Positions 9,490-19,431 of a stretch of 64,000 bases of DNA are shown here, piece by piece. Below the pieces are notes generated by a model. The model made no database searches, was not told where the DNA came from, and saw nothing but the letters and a program-made list of their open reading frames with translations. Each line of letters starts with the position of its first letter. Within the stretch, counting starts at the first letter, position 1. A program made the translations under genes and the position numbers. This DNA comes from Diphasiastrum complanatum (taxonomy: Eukaryota > Streptophyta > Lycopodiopsida > Lycopodiales > Lycopodiaceae), in NCBI GenBank assembly GCA_029204225.1, contig CM055112.1, positions 2,084,346-2,148,345 of the forward strand. The letters run 5' to 3'.

Positions 9490-10535
9490 ATATATAGAGG
9501 GCCAATAAAGACAAAGTGTCAGTGCCAATGTTATAAGGATGATTTTGTATTCTCCTTAGATCCTACGTTGAAGGAGTTCAAATCCTCCATCTATCAATAG
9601 CAAAAAATCCACTAACATCTTTCTTCACAGTTGCATTTGATCCTCTATAATTGATTCTAAACCATTTCACATCAAACAAAAAATATGAACCATTTTCACC
9701 AAAATGCACTTCGTATATTTCCTGAATTGTGCCTACATACTGAAGCTCTCCAGAAATGGGATTTTGGTCTCGTCATGCACTACTTTGAATTTCTTGGTGA
9801 AAAGATGCCATAACACCACAGTCATATGTGCGTCGTTTCACATTGATTCATTCAACACGATGATGGTGACCATATGCCCACATAGCGCTATACGTTCGAT
9901 ACTACCATGTAAAATTGATCACAAATCGTATTATAAGCAATCATGCTAAAAGTCTTATAATGATTTTACTAGACCTATGTAACATGTCAAATGATAAAAA
10001 TCAATTAAAGAAACTTACCTACCAATCACATCCTCTAGCGAATTCCCATTCCATGTTAGATATGATTTGTCCCTTGGCTTTTGCACTTTTTAGTATGTCT
10101 TGCATCCACTCGGTGGTGCATTGGTTTGGTAATGGTTCAATGTCACAAGAAGTTGAAGATTGGCCTCTACGTCACCAATTACTACGTTGCCTTTTACTAG
10201 TCATGGCTCTTTGTTTCTTCTCTAGCTCATATAGTTCCAACCATTTATCCATTATTCCAGAATCATAGAGCATAAAAGTAGAGATCTTATCTCGTAAAGG
10301 AAGTGTCAATTTCTTTAGACTTCCCATACTTTGAGCTTTTCCACCTATGACCTCGTCTCTTTCCACATCATCCCATAATCTTGGAGACGATGGATCAATT
10401 TGAAGCAAAACTTCAGAAATATAAAAGAAGGATTCTTGTGCTAACCAGCCCTCTAACATGCTTCCCTCGGGCCTTGCTTTTTGAGGCACAAAGTCTTTCA
10501 AAACTTTCATATACCTTTCCAGAAAAAACATCTGC
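9490..10535 (-). pseudogene. CACTA (En/Spm) TNP2 transposase, C-terminal part
   Basis: The minus strand from 10531 reads FFLERYMKVLKDFVPQKARP then EGSMLEGWLAQES, the conserved DUF4218 end found in plant TNP2 proteins, with an open frame to 10172. Farther down (about 9780-9620) a second block reads ELQYVGTIQEIYEVHF and FDVKWFRINYRGSN, the DUF4216 pattern, after several stops. The N-terminal Transposase_21 part is missing: a copia leader and gag stub abut at about 10536. The product would have been the nuclear DNA transposase of a CACTA element. Related sequence is at 20214-22987, but the two differ clearly and are separate insertions. Confidence 0.85.
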
Positions 10536-10597
10536 CTATAAAAAAATAGAAAAACATGAGAACCTTAGTCAAATTGGTAAGCTCGATGAAAGCTATG

Positions 10598-10667
10598 ATT
10601 TCCACAGATGGCAATTGGCTCCATCAAGCTTGTCCATGATAGGACTGGCTTTCCCTTGGGAATCCAT
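10598..10667 (-). pseudogene. Copia gag N-terminal stub
   Basis: From the minus-strand ATG at 10667 the frame reads MDSQGKASPIMDKLDGANCH then LWKS and a stop. This is the typical copia gag start (KLDG-NYHLWK). The rest of gag is gone. The same stub, cut at nearly the same codon, occurs at 53450-53527. Confidence 0.75.
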
Positions 10668-10810
10668 GTGGAAGAATTAGTCTAAGTGATAGGATAAACT
10701 ATCAGTGACTTAAGTATGAAAAAATGATACTGAAAATACAAAACAAGAAAACAATTACTCTATCGGCTAGTAGAGTCTTGTACTGTGTAAGCTTATCAAG
10801 CTATGAAAAT

Positions 10811-10823
10811 GGCTCTGATACCA
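10811..10823 (-). promoter_or_regulatory. Primer-binding site (tRNA-iMet)
   Basis: GGCTCTGATACCA is the complement of TGGTATCAGAGCC and directly touches the LTR end at 10824, so the element runs leftward on the minus strand. Confidence 0.85.
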
Positions 10824-11908
10824 TGTTGGAGAGAGAGAGGGATGAGAGGGAGTAGAAAGGTGTCGTATGTGAGAAACAAAAATTAGCTCGAAAGGTAAAA
10901 CGAACACGAATGAGAAACGAAACACGAACAAGAAATGAAACATGAACGGGAAACGAACTCGAACAAAAAGTGTTCGTGCGTAGCGGAATGAGGTATACGA
11001 CTCTCTCCGTAGGCATGACTATGCCTATCAGAACGAACAGAATATTTTTGATGGAAATCACGGTCATTCTTGATTATGCAGCCAAACATTAATAAATGAA
11101 GCACTAGAAGAATCATTTGTCATGAATAGCAAGACAAATTATGTGTCGCGAATGATTCGCGAAGAGCTAGACTGTGCTCGACTGATAATTAGTCGCGAAA
11201 GATTCGTGAAAGACAAGACTAAATGTTAGTTGTTTGTTACCCAAAATGAGCAGCTAGAAAAGTCAGACATAATGAATGATAGGCATAGCAATATTAACAC
11301 AGATATGAACGTAGAACAAAGAACTGTTATCATTTTAAGTAAATCAAGTATACATGTCAATAATGTAGTAGAGCACAAGACTATAGCGGATGAAACCGCA
11401 TGCTCCACGAAGCTTATTTCAATCTGTAAAGAAAATGACGCCTTAATACTGACGAACACGAATCAATGCACAGGGCATCTACTTAGTCTATATCTCTGAT
11501 AAGCTTCTGATGCTAACTTACATACACTCTCCTCTTCACATCTACAACTATCCAACGAAATACAAAGATGGTATTCAATGTATATATACATAATATTACA
11601 AGTGTGCAGATGAAGAAAGTATAGGGTGGATGTGTTGTCTGCAGGAGATCGTGGGTGGCTGCAGTTGTTGTCCAGTCTGTTAGCGTAGCTGCATGGAGTG
11701 AGCATGAAAAGATGTGACATCAGCCTTTGCTAAGGTGAACGATGGTTGTCATGTGTAAAAACATAGTGTCGCGATTCTTTTGTCTTTTCTTCGCCTGTGA
11801 GAATTTGCATGGTAATATGCAGACTGCGCAACAACACGAGTAAATATGCAGCATGAATGGAGGCAGATTAAAATGGGATTTAGGAGAGTAGAAGAAATAA
11901 ATCCAACA
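10824..11908 (-). mobile_element. 5' LTR of minus-strand copia, TGTTGGA/TCCAACA family
   Basis: A 1,085-bp block with matching ends: TGTTGGAGAG at 10824 and AATCCAACA at 11908, with the primer site outside its left end. Other copies are at 52553-53440, 53682-54023 and a short plus-strand piece at 14150-14285. The body holds a cluster of TCGCGAA/TTCGCGAA palindromic motifs (about 11140-11215). The gypsy integrase sequence begins right after the right end, so the element entered a gypsy copy. Confidence 0.85.
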
Positions 11909-11911
11909 CTA

Positions 11912-12066
11912 ATGACCCCTTGCAACTGATTACGCTACCAAATGGGTCGAGGCTAGAGCAACCAAGGATGCCAATGCAAAAATTGTAGCACGTTTTCGTT
12001 ATGAAAACATCATTACTCATTTTGGATGTCCTATCGAGCTTGTTAGTGATAGGTGTTCGGATTCCA
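11912..12066 (+). pseudogene. Ty3/gypsy integrase core scrap
   Basis: One open frame reads TDYATKWVEARATKDANAKI and then ITHFGCPIELVSDRCS. This matches the gypsy integrase core around the second catalytic Asp (the 'FG-P-E--SDRG' motif, here SDRC). Similarity ends at about 12066. The LTR at 10824-11908 removed or displaced what lay upstream. Confidence 0.85.
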
Positions 12067-12439
12067 GAGCAGTAAAAACAAAAAGTAATTAGAACGATGA
12101 GACGAACATCAAAAAGTTACTGAAATTTTGTAATTATTATTTTCCATTTATATTTTTGTAGAACCCCTTCTTTCTTCCTCAGTCAAATTTCCTTGTATAT
12201 TATTTGTTTATTTTCAAATCCTCATATCGTCTCCATTTGAGCTCAGAATTGAATACTGTAAAAAGCAAAAGTGCTCAGTTTCACAAGCTCTACAAGTTTT
12301 TGTCATTACTATTTTCACTCATCGCTAAACTCTAAGCTTTAAGTGGGTGGAAAAAAGAGCATTTCAACTATTTATCAAAGTCCATTGCACATAAACTTCA
12401 CCTTACTATACCTTAACTTACCAGCCCTTCAATTGTCTT

Positions 12440-12835
12440 TGATGACCAATCGTCATTAACTTTGGTTGGCTTAACATGGCCTGTCAAGTCAACGATGGCT
12501 CTTTTATCAACATTATTAAAGGTGATCTTACTTCTTTTCCAATCTTGAATGACTCTTGCCATCTATAGCCAGGGCGTACCAAGAAGGACTTTGTAGATAT
12601 GTACATCATCGGGTAGGTCAAGTATAACACATGCAATAATGAATTTGACATCTGCAATCTGAACGGGGATATTTAATAAGTGCCCGCAGGGTCAGTGACT
12701 CTTTGATCTTCCATTTGTAGCTTGTAGCATGGTAGATCTAATTGGGTAAAATCTTTGCTAGTGACAAAGCCATATTGTTGATGTCTGATCCACTATCTAA
12801 GATAGCGAATACTGTCATTTTCATATTCGGCTAAG
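12440..12835 (-). pseudogene. Ty3/gypsy aspartic protease remnant
   Basis: On the minus strand the frame reads FAILDSGSDINNMALSLAK, which contains the DSG active-site triad of a retroviral-type protease. It is followed, with frame changes, by QIADVKFIIACVILDLPDDV, LLGTPWL and VIQDWKRSKITF. The order and spacing fit the gypsy protease and the segment before RT. It runs opposite to the gypsy integrase scrap at 11912, so they are not one collinear copy. Confidence 0.8.
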
Positions 12836-12940
12836 GACCTAGAATAGTCCTAATATAGTAGACCGGCCCTCTTGTATTCGAGTTTATTGGTCATGCCAAG
12901 ATTTAATTCCATATCGAGGCCTGTTTGTGACTACTTACCT

Positions 12941-13290
12941 TGAGAGGACCCATGCACTCTAATTGAGACATATGGAGTATTGCATGTCTATGTGACAGAT
13001 ATAGGTAGGAGGACTGCATGAAGAGATGTGATCTATTTATAGTTGACCTGCATGGGGGTTGCATGGTTTCATGCACAGGACTCTACTCTCTATATAATGA
13101 GGTAGGGATTCTCCTGTCGACATATTGGGTTTAGGTTACCAGTTTCTCTCTTCTCCTCTTGCTTCACATGGCATGGCTTGGGGGCTAGATCCAAGTTTGA
13201 TCTAGGATTGGTTGGGATGTTTGGCTCCATTGTCTCTCTTATTGTGTTATCCTATCCTCATCTTAGGGGTTATCCTTTAGAGTCTTTACA
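12941..13290 (+). mobile_element. 5' LTR, family 'AGGACCCATGCACT' (copy B)
   Basis: 350 bp from TGAGAGGACC to CTTTACA, matching 4063-4410. It holds a TATA-like block (CTCTCTATATAATGAGG) and is directly followed by a perfect primer-binding site, so it is a genuine 5' LTR. No gag or pol follows; the interior is lost or non-coding. Confidence 0.85.
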
Positions 13291-13303
13291 TTGGTATCAG
13301 AGC
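13291..13303 (+). promoter_or_regulatory. Primer-binding site (tRNA-iMet)
   Basis: TTGGTATCAGAGC lies immediately 3' of the LTR at 12941-13290. Confidence 0.9.
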
Positions 13304-14149
13304 ACGGCTAAGATGCGGTCTTGGATGAAATTGGAGGCAAACTTTACATCGGATTGAAGTGTTGATTTCACAAGGGAAGTTGGAGTTGGATTCACTAATT
13401 CTGTTTTAAAGCATACTTGTCAAATTTGGTGGTAGAGTGCTCTTCTACTTGAAATTTTTTTGATATAGATGCTATGAGTTAGTAATAAATTCCTTCTCAA
13501 AATTTCTTCTTGTGCCTTGTAGAAGATTTCATTTGATGTAGAAGGTTTTGCATTTGTAAATCCACTTGGTGGTTGTTGTCTAAACTGCTTGTTTGAGATT
13601 TGAACAATTACCATAAAATCTTGAATGATATTGGCAATTAGATTCATGACTAGTTTCGAAACGTTTTAGGAAACCATCTGTCCATGATAAACTAATGAAA
13701 CCGGAGGGTCTTGAATTTGTATTTTAGTATGCATGCTGAGGGTTCAGAATTAATCCTCTTGTTAAGGAAACAAACTGAAAGCCTGGATTGGATAAGTAAT
13801 TCTGTTCATTCTCTAGTTAAAAGTAGAAATAGACAAGGACAATAGGGTGTCGTTCTGCCTGTCATGGAAATTAATTATTCAACAGAAGAAGTAATTATGA
13901 TGATGTTTGTCCTGTTTTGGTTTTGAAGTAGAGAATGTATCATAGTTTGTTGGATTAGTTAATGCATGCAGCATGAATGTCCTTCCAAAACCTTCTTTGT
14001 GTTAAGTGGATTGAAACCTTTGTTGAGGGAAGTTAACCTCTTTCAGAGTACATAGAGCAATCATTTCCTACTCATTTCTCTGATCACAGAGATTTAACAG
14101 TTTGAAAAGTAGGTTAGTTAGGAATCGTTGGAACCTTAGAATAGATGCT
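13304..14149 (+). other. Leader-like non-coding sequence after the LTR
   Basis: No gag motif or long frame follows the primer site. The stretch may be the untranslated leader of the element plus unrelated sequence. Confidence 0.4.
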
Positions 14150-14285
14150 AAGGGGATCTGATTTTAATCTGCCTCCATTCATGCTGCATATTTTTCTAAC
14201 GTTGTTACGCAGTCTGCATTTTTACACGCAAATTTGCACATACGAAGAAAAGGCGAATGAATTGCGACACTGTGTTCTTACACAG
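14150..14285 (+). mobile_element. Fragment of the TGTTGGA/TCCAACA LTR, plus orientation
   Basis: The block TTTTAATCTGCCTCCATTCA, then GCTGCATATTT, GCAGTCTGCAT and GCGACACT is the reverse complement of about 11770-11880. It is a small detached piece of the 5' part of that LTR. Confidence 0.75.
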
Positions 14286-14739
14286 GTCATGGTGTTTAGC
14301 AATGATTCTTTGATTTGTATTCTAACAATTATCATTTTGCTGATTGATTTGTAATCTAACAATGATTTGGTTTTCATTGTTTGCTTATATAGAGAAAAAA
14401 AGAGATGCATCTTAGAAGGAATTAAAGATCATCCAAACAATAGATGAGGTATATTTTTATCAACTAAAATTGATGTTTTTGTTTGTTTTTTATTGTTTGT
14501 ATATATTTACAACAAATTTATACAAGATGAAATAGAAAAACATAAACAATAAACAATCATTCCATACATAATGAGATAGAGATGATCAAATACAAAAGTT
14601 TATATTCATAATTCAAAAAAGTGTACATATTCGCATCTAATTCATGATACTAATACTCTGTTTTTTTCTACTTTTGCAAATACTAAAAATACATCAAATC
14701 TAAGAAGTAATAGTAGGCTTCTTAGTCTTCGCTATCTTC

Positions 14740-14860
14740 TCCATCATCGTTGTCCGAAGCCAAATCTTGTCCTTCGTTCCCTTCACCTTCATTCCCTTCT
14801 TCTCCTTGGTTTCCTCTAGTACTTTCTTCTACAAAGGAAGCGGATGCCCTCTAGATCTCG
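14740..14860 (-). pseudogene. Acidic C-terminal tail of an unknown protein
   Basis: The minus strand reads SFVEESTRGNQGEEGNEGEG and then NEGQDLASDNDDGEDSED before a stop. Gly/Glu/Asp-rich tails of this kind end several plant transposases and chromatin proteins, but the upstream part is missing and I cannot assign it. Confidence 0.25.
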
Positions 14861-15189
14861 GGTAGCGTGTCCACGCTAGGGACCTGTAGACCAACAACCC
14901 GTAAGTTAATTGTGACTATAAGGGAATTGGGGCCCTTATGCATACATGGTCATAATTAATGGTTGTAGGCCTAAATACATGGTGGTGGAGTTGGTATGGG
15001 TCTATCAGTGAGTTATTAGGGAACTGGATGACGTGGCCCAGATAGGCTACATAGGTGTCCAGTGAGGTGTCACAGTGCACTACTAGTGGTGCATGGGCCT
15101 TGGAGGGTATAAGTATACCTGCTGGGCTCTCACTAGCGTATGCTTGATTTGTGATGAGTAGTACATGCTGTTGGTGTGACTCCTCTTTC

Positions 15190-15345
15190 CATGACTCTGA
15201 TTGATCCATGGCTTGGGGGCTAGATCCGTGCGATCTAGGTTTGGTTGGGTTGGTTTAACCTCCACTGGTTCCCATGTGTGGTTGCTTTGTATGGTATGCT
15301 TAGGCTAGAATCCTGTTGTGAGGACTTTATAAATGGCATCTCCAT
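15190..15345 (+). repeat. Diverged relative of the 'AGGACCCATGCACT' LTR 3' half
   Basis: CATGGCTTGGGGGCTAGATC, GATCTAGG-TTGGTTGGG and an ending near GGACTTTATAAATGG follow the order seen in 4290-4410 and 13170-13290. The 5' half is not clearly recognisable. Confidence 0.5.
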
Positions 15346-15540
15346 CGAAACGAATCCACGATCTTGTTGATCGGATTCTCCTTTGGAAAGACAAAGGGCT
15401 TTCATCCTTTGCCTTTCCTTGGGAGATAGCATAGTATAAAAATCTCGCACTCGATCGGAATCTGATACCGAGGCTTGTCCTCTTCCACTGAAAGAGGACC
15501 TTGGCATCCTCCTTGATGCTCCGCTACCGCTAGTAGACAT
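15235..15540 (-). CDS. Unrecognised small ORF, 101 residues
   Basis: It opens at the ATG complementary to 15538-15540 with a Ser/Arg/Gly-rich start (MSTSGSGASRRMPRSSFSGR) and a charged middle (DFYTMLSPKERQRMKALCLS). The C-terminal third overlaps the LTR-like block at 15190-15345 and may be read-through. It could be the truncated first exon of an element gene. No family is recognised. Confidence 0.25.
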   Translation of the reverse strand: MSTSGSGASRRMPRSSFSGRGQASVSDSDRVRDFYTMLSPKERQRMKALCLSKGESDQQDRGFVSMEMPFIKSSQQDSSLSIPYKATTHGNQWRLNQPNQT

Positions 15541-15548
15541 GACTACTC

Positions 15549-16079
15549 ATGATGTGGAAGTTATGCATCTTTCTGTTTTGCACGTCACTCACTCCACCAC
15601 ACCTTGGCATAGATTTTTCCATGGAATCTATTCATCCCACGATATCACCACACATAGATTCTATTCATCCCACGACACCTCACATGGATTCTATCCATTC
15701 CACAACACCTCACGCAAATTATACTATGGATTCTATTCATTTCACGATGTCACCACACATCGATTCTATCTATCTCATGACATGTCACATCGATTCTATC
15801 CATCCCACGACACCTCACATCGATTCTATCCATCCCACAACACCTCACGCAAATTCTACTATGGATTCTATTCATTCCACGATGTCACCACACATCGATT
15901 CTATCTATCTCATGACACCTCACATCGATTCTATCCAACCCACGACATCTCACATCGATTCTATCCATCCCACATCACCTCACATATCTTGTGTAGAATC
16001 TCCTCTTCTTCCTATCCCATCTAGATTTACTCCATTAAAAAAAAAGAACACGATTTGGACGCATTTTGACAAGATTTGA
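15549..16079 (+). CDS. ORF made of 10-residue repeats (minisatellite-coded)
   Basis: The frame is open for 176 residues. From about 15640 to 15985 it is a run of 30-bp units encoding variants of PHIDSIHPTT, with subtypes (PHANSTMDSIHSTM, PHIDSIYLMT) repeating in order, so a larger unit has been duplicated. After the repeats it ends in a basic segment (PLKKKNTIW). Another frame (15539-16024) is open too, as expected for a 30-bp tandem repeat, so coding is unproven. It lies just upstream of the SET-like relic, which begins in another frame near the end of this ORF. Confidence 0.35.
   Translation: MMWKLCIFLFCTSLTPPHLGIDFSMESIHPTISPHIDSIHPTTPHMDSIHSTTPHANYTMDSIHFTMSPHIDSIYLMTCHIDSIHPTTPHIDSIHPTTPHANSTMDSIHSTMSPHIDSIYLMTPHIDSIQPTTSHIDSIHPTSPHISCVESPLLPIPSRFTPLKKKNTIWTHFDKI
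15640..15985 (+). repeat. 30-bp minisatellite
   Basis: About a dozen units close to CACATCGATTCTATCCATCC followed by CACGACACCT. Variants with CAAATTCTACTATGGATTCT recur about 125 bp apart, showing duplication of a multi-unit block. Confidence 0.85.
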
Positions 16080-16761
16080 AAATGAACAACCAAATTCACG
16101 TACTGTTGACTTATCCAAGAATGTTTTAAATTCATTGATTGAGTCTCCCCTTCCTCCCTACCTAGAAGCATTGGTTAAGCCCTTTGATAGAGAGAAATAT
16201 TCATGTTGGCCTGATATAGTACCACTACCATTATGTGAAACATCATTTTCATATTGGGGTCGTATGTACATGATCAAGCCAAGTGAGCGCTTTCCTAATG
16301 CGGGATTGGGTTTATTTTCTTTGACTAGCATTGAAGTCCCCTTGAATAGTGTTGTCACATTAATGCCTTATGCAAGACTCAATACAATTGGGGTGATTGG
16401 CATGCTCTATGTCGTCACCAATGGAGAATGCTTGTTTATGGCTTGAATGCCAATGCTTGTTCTTTGGAAGAGAGACGTGTGCAAGGAGAGAATGTTTTGA
16501 AATCACATCGTATGTACATTGATGGGCGCCCATAAAAATATGGCAATATTGCTGCATATATATATATAGTTCCATTGGGCACCCTTCATTAACTAATTGT
16601 GATTTCGAAGAATGCACCAATGGAAAGGAAAAATACTTTTTTAGGAACTCAAAAAGTACATACGTAATGGTATGTGCGATAAGGCCCATTAAATGTGGTG
16701 AAGAGCTATTCATCAAATATAACTTCAATCGCCCTCTTCCAAGATGTGACAAAAGGCTTTG
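16066..16761 (+). pseudogene. SET-domain-like pseudogene
   Basis: The first block (open to 16446) reads GRMYMIKPSERFPNAGLGLF, which resembles the start of a SET domain, where a Gly-rich turn precedes the S-adenosylmethionine site. After stops and frame changes, YGNIAAYI (about 16536) stands where the N-H-S motif strand lies. The last block, from about 16600, reads TNCDFEECTNGKEKYFFRNS, then TYVMVCAIRPIKCGEELFIK and YNF, matching the SET end (V-A-R-I--GEEL--DY) before a TGA at 16759-16761. SET proteins methylate histone lysines. Here the central NHS motif is damaged and at least two stops break the frame. It lies about 270 bp upstream of a TNP2 transposase relic, so it may have been carried by that CACTA element. 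The SET call rests on motif order only. Confidence 0.5.
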
Positions 16762-17029
16762 AGCCAAACCCAAGCATGTACTTTGCGAATATCAAAATAC
16801 ATTTTATCTATTTAGCAAGTTATGTTGAATTTGAATTAATTGTTTTTTTTTATATTTCATATTGCATGCCTTAATTTAAGATATGGTGTTTGATTTGCAT
16901 GTCTTAATTTTAGTTTTAATTTTCATGAATGACAATCTTATATGTTAATTTGTATGTTTGAAGGACTATGAATTGACATCTAGCTCTAGTGATGATGACA
17001 ACAGTCACTCTATATCCAAAACAAGATTG

Positions 17030-17800
17030 GCATAGGATGGGTCGCACATAAATCAACTATCACGTCGTGAGCGTATGGGACTGAGAGCCATGATGAAAAT
17101 AGACGAACAACAACGTGCCAAAGCAAATCAGCCTCAATCTTTTTCTTCTTCTTCTTCTTCTTCTTCTTCAGAATCAAGATCAAGTGCTGAAAATGATTTT
17201 TGCATTCAAGTTCTGGGAAACACTATGTTAGAGACAAGAGGTGAGGCACAAAAAATGTTGAGTGCAATGTAAATGGACTATACATTGCATCATGTTTGTC
17301 CAAAAGAGTGCATCTTATATCGTGGTGAGTATTGAGGGTTAAAAGCTTGTCCTATATGTGATACTTCTCGATATCGAGATGACTTACAAGGGACCACTAT
17401 CCCATGCAAGGTGTTACGACACTTTCCAATAATCCCATGATTGCAACGATTGTTTCATTGCAAGTCTCTTGCAAAACTTGTGAATTGGCATGCTAGTCAT
17501 CGTTCTTCGAATGAGATCATGAGAGTACTCTCAGACTCTCCTGCTCCATGTTTTGCAAGTGAAACAAGAAATATAAGATTTGGACTTGCAACAGACGGGA
17601 TTAACCCCTTTGGAAAAATGTAAGCATGTGGTCTACTTGGCCAGTGGTGTTGGTCAACTATAACATTCCACCTTGGCTAAGCATTAAAAAAGGACATCTC
17701 ATGCTAGCACTTCTAATTCCTAGAAAACATAAGTAAAAAATATGGATATCTACTTTGCACCATTGATTGAAGAACTAGAACTACTATGGAAGGGACGAAG
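17030..17800 (+). pseudogene. CACTA TNP2 transposase, N-terminal half (copy 1)
   Basis: The blocks in order are RRERMGLRAMMKI, a Ser run coded by (TTC)n, DYTLHHVCPKECILYRGEY, ACPICDTSRYRDDLQGTTIP, RHFPIIP-LQRLFHCKSLAK, NIRFGLATDGINPFG and WPVVLVNYNIPPWLSIK. This is the Transposase_21 order of plant TNP2. In-frame stops occur near 17270, 17440 and 17625 and the frame changes. The homology stops at about 17800, where the coiled-coil ORF copy begins. It resembles 20480-21200 closely but not identically. Confidence 0.85.
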
Positions 17801-18614
17801 GACAGGCAACATCATCCAGAGGTTCGCACACCAAATCTGCCAGCCGGGCCTTCCGAAGACCAAAGTCCGTGGAGGAGAAAATAAACGAATTCTTAGCAAA
17901 GTATCCCCACTAGTCAACTAGAGGCGGCTGGCAGATATCTTTTTCAGCTCAAACAATAAAGGGCAAGGAGCTGCAAGCATTACCTGCCCTCCAACCACAA
18001 CCAGAGTGACGTCAGTAGCTATTCGAAAGAGACCCTACAGCCATCAGGGCCTATGTGACAAGTCCACAACAACTACGAGTGAACGCGCACTTCCTGCCAT
18101 GCACACGACAATCCAAATGGGCGGAATGCGGCACCCCTCTGGACAAGATCACAATTCAGAATTTCAATTGACCGATCATTCCATCAGAGTACAATTGGAA
18201 TACGGATGTAGATGCTAGAAGGGCTCTCACCATATTCACCAATAACTACTTCAACTACCCTGATCCAACAGTCCGCGCGGCAGCCACTTACGCCCGGGAC
18301 TTAGAGCATTTAATGGGGATTGAAACTAAATGGGACAATTTTCTCTCCCCCCATATTCTTTGATCCTAATAAGACGCTAGCTTTTGACAAAGTCGAAGAT
18401 CAGCTGTCAGTCGCTCGTGTGTATTACCGAGCTGTCCTTCTTGGCGATCCCTGGACCGTAGATTCCAAGAATGGGTCGACCAAGACTGGTTGACAGGAGT
18501 CCACAAGTCGCTTCACACACCCAAGGACTAGAAGAAACTGGACCACATCAACTTTATGGAAGACGTCATGGGCTACCTGATCCAACAAAGGCAGGCCAAG
18601 AAGACTCTTTACTG
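17801..18614 (+). pseudogene. Second, broken copy of the coiled-coil-element ORF
   Basis: This matches 525-1331 throughout: SASRAF-RPK, GGWQISFSAQTIKGKELQAL, SPQQLRVNAHFLPC, SKWAECGTPLDKIT, DVDARRAL, YPDPTVRAAATYARDLEHLM and KKLDHINFMEDVMGYLI, ending in TLY and a stop. Stops (for example near 17910, 18009 and 18170) and a frameshift near 18350 disable it. The coiled-coil N-terminus is absent: the junction with the TNP2 relic is at about 17800. The LTR follows 47 bp after the stop, as in copy 1. Confidence 0.8.
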
Positions 18615-18661
18615 AACCGACAGAGTGCCGAGGGACCGGCACTACTTCAGGCTGTGGGTCC

Positions 18662-19431
18662 TGTTGGGGGTATTCCAACAAATTGTAAATAAATAAAATC
18701 GACTAAAAAAATGTGTTGCGAGGGCATGGCATCCTGTGCGCATAAGCCCATGGCCCAATGAGCACGCAAGCTTAAGTTGTAAATAAAATAAAATAGACTT
18801 GGGCCTTTGAATTAAAATAAAACTAAAGTCATTTTTAAACTTAGAGATTACTTTTTAGAGTTGGGTCCAAATTGGGACTCACATGAATCTTGTGAATTTC
18901 AATGTACCTTTTGTGGACCCTTGGATCAAGTTGGGTCCAAGATGAATGGATAGGATCAATGTAAATATTAGCCGATAGGATTTTGGGACAAGAGCCTTTC
19001 CCATTTTATAAAAAGGCACCATTTGTACTCTATTTTCATGCTTAATAGCATTTTGAGAGCTCAAGCATCCTCATTTGCTGATCACTCTTGCTTATGCTAT
19101 TGTTGTGGTTTGCTTGTTATTTCCATTTCCCATGTTTTTTGTTTATGCTAGTTAAGGTTTTTCCATAAGCAATGAAATTGAGCATTTGAGCTAACCTCCA
19201 TCTCATCTCTCTCTCTTTCTCTCTTCCCCTTCTTCTTCCTCTTCTATTCTATCCTTTCTCTTCACCAACAATCATGATGAAGTTAGTTAGGGGAGAAGAG
19301 TTAGTGTGAGTAGTGTTAGGGGAGGTAGAGTTAGATAAAAAGTAGGAAAACTAACTAAAAGTAGCATCTATGCATGGTTAGGTGCCTATCCAGTGAACTA
19401 ACCCTTGTTGACAAGCGGGAGGGCTATTACA
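18662..19431 (+). mobile_element. LTR of the coiled-coil-ORF element (copy 2)
   Basis: The same LTR as 1378-2175, from TGTTGGGGGTATTCC to AGGGCTATTACA. The first inverted repeat has lost one C. The sequence beyond 19431 is unrelated to that beyond copy 1, which limits the LTR to about this point. Confidence 0.75.

Noticed and set aside
16060..16171. Minus-strand ORF opposite the SET-like relic
   Set aside because: It is antisense to the repeat and relic with no domain of its own.
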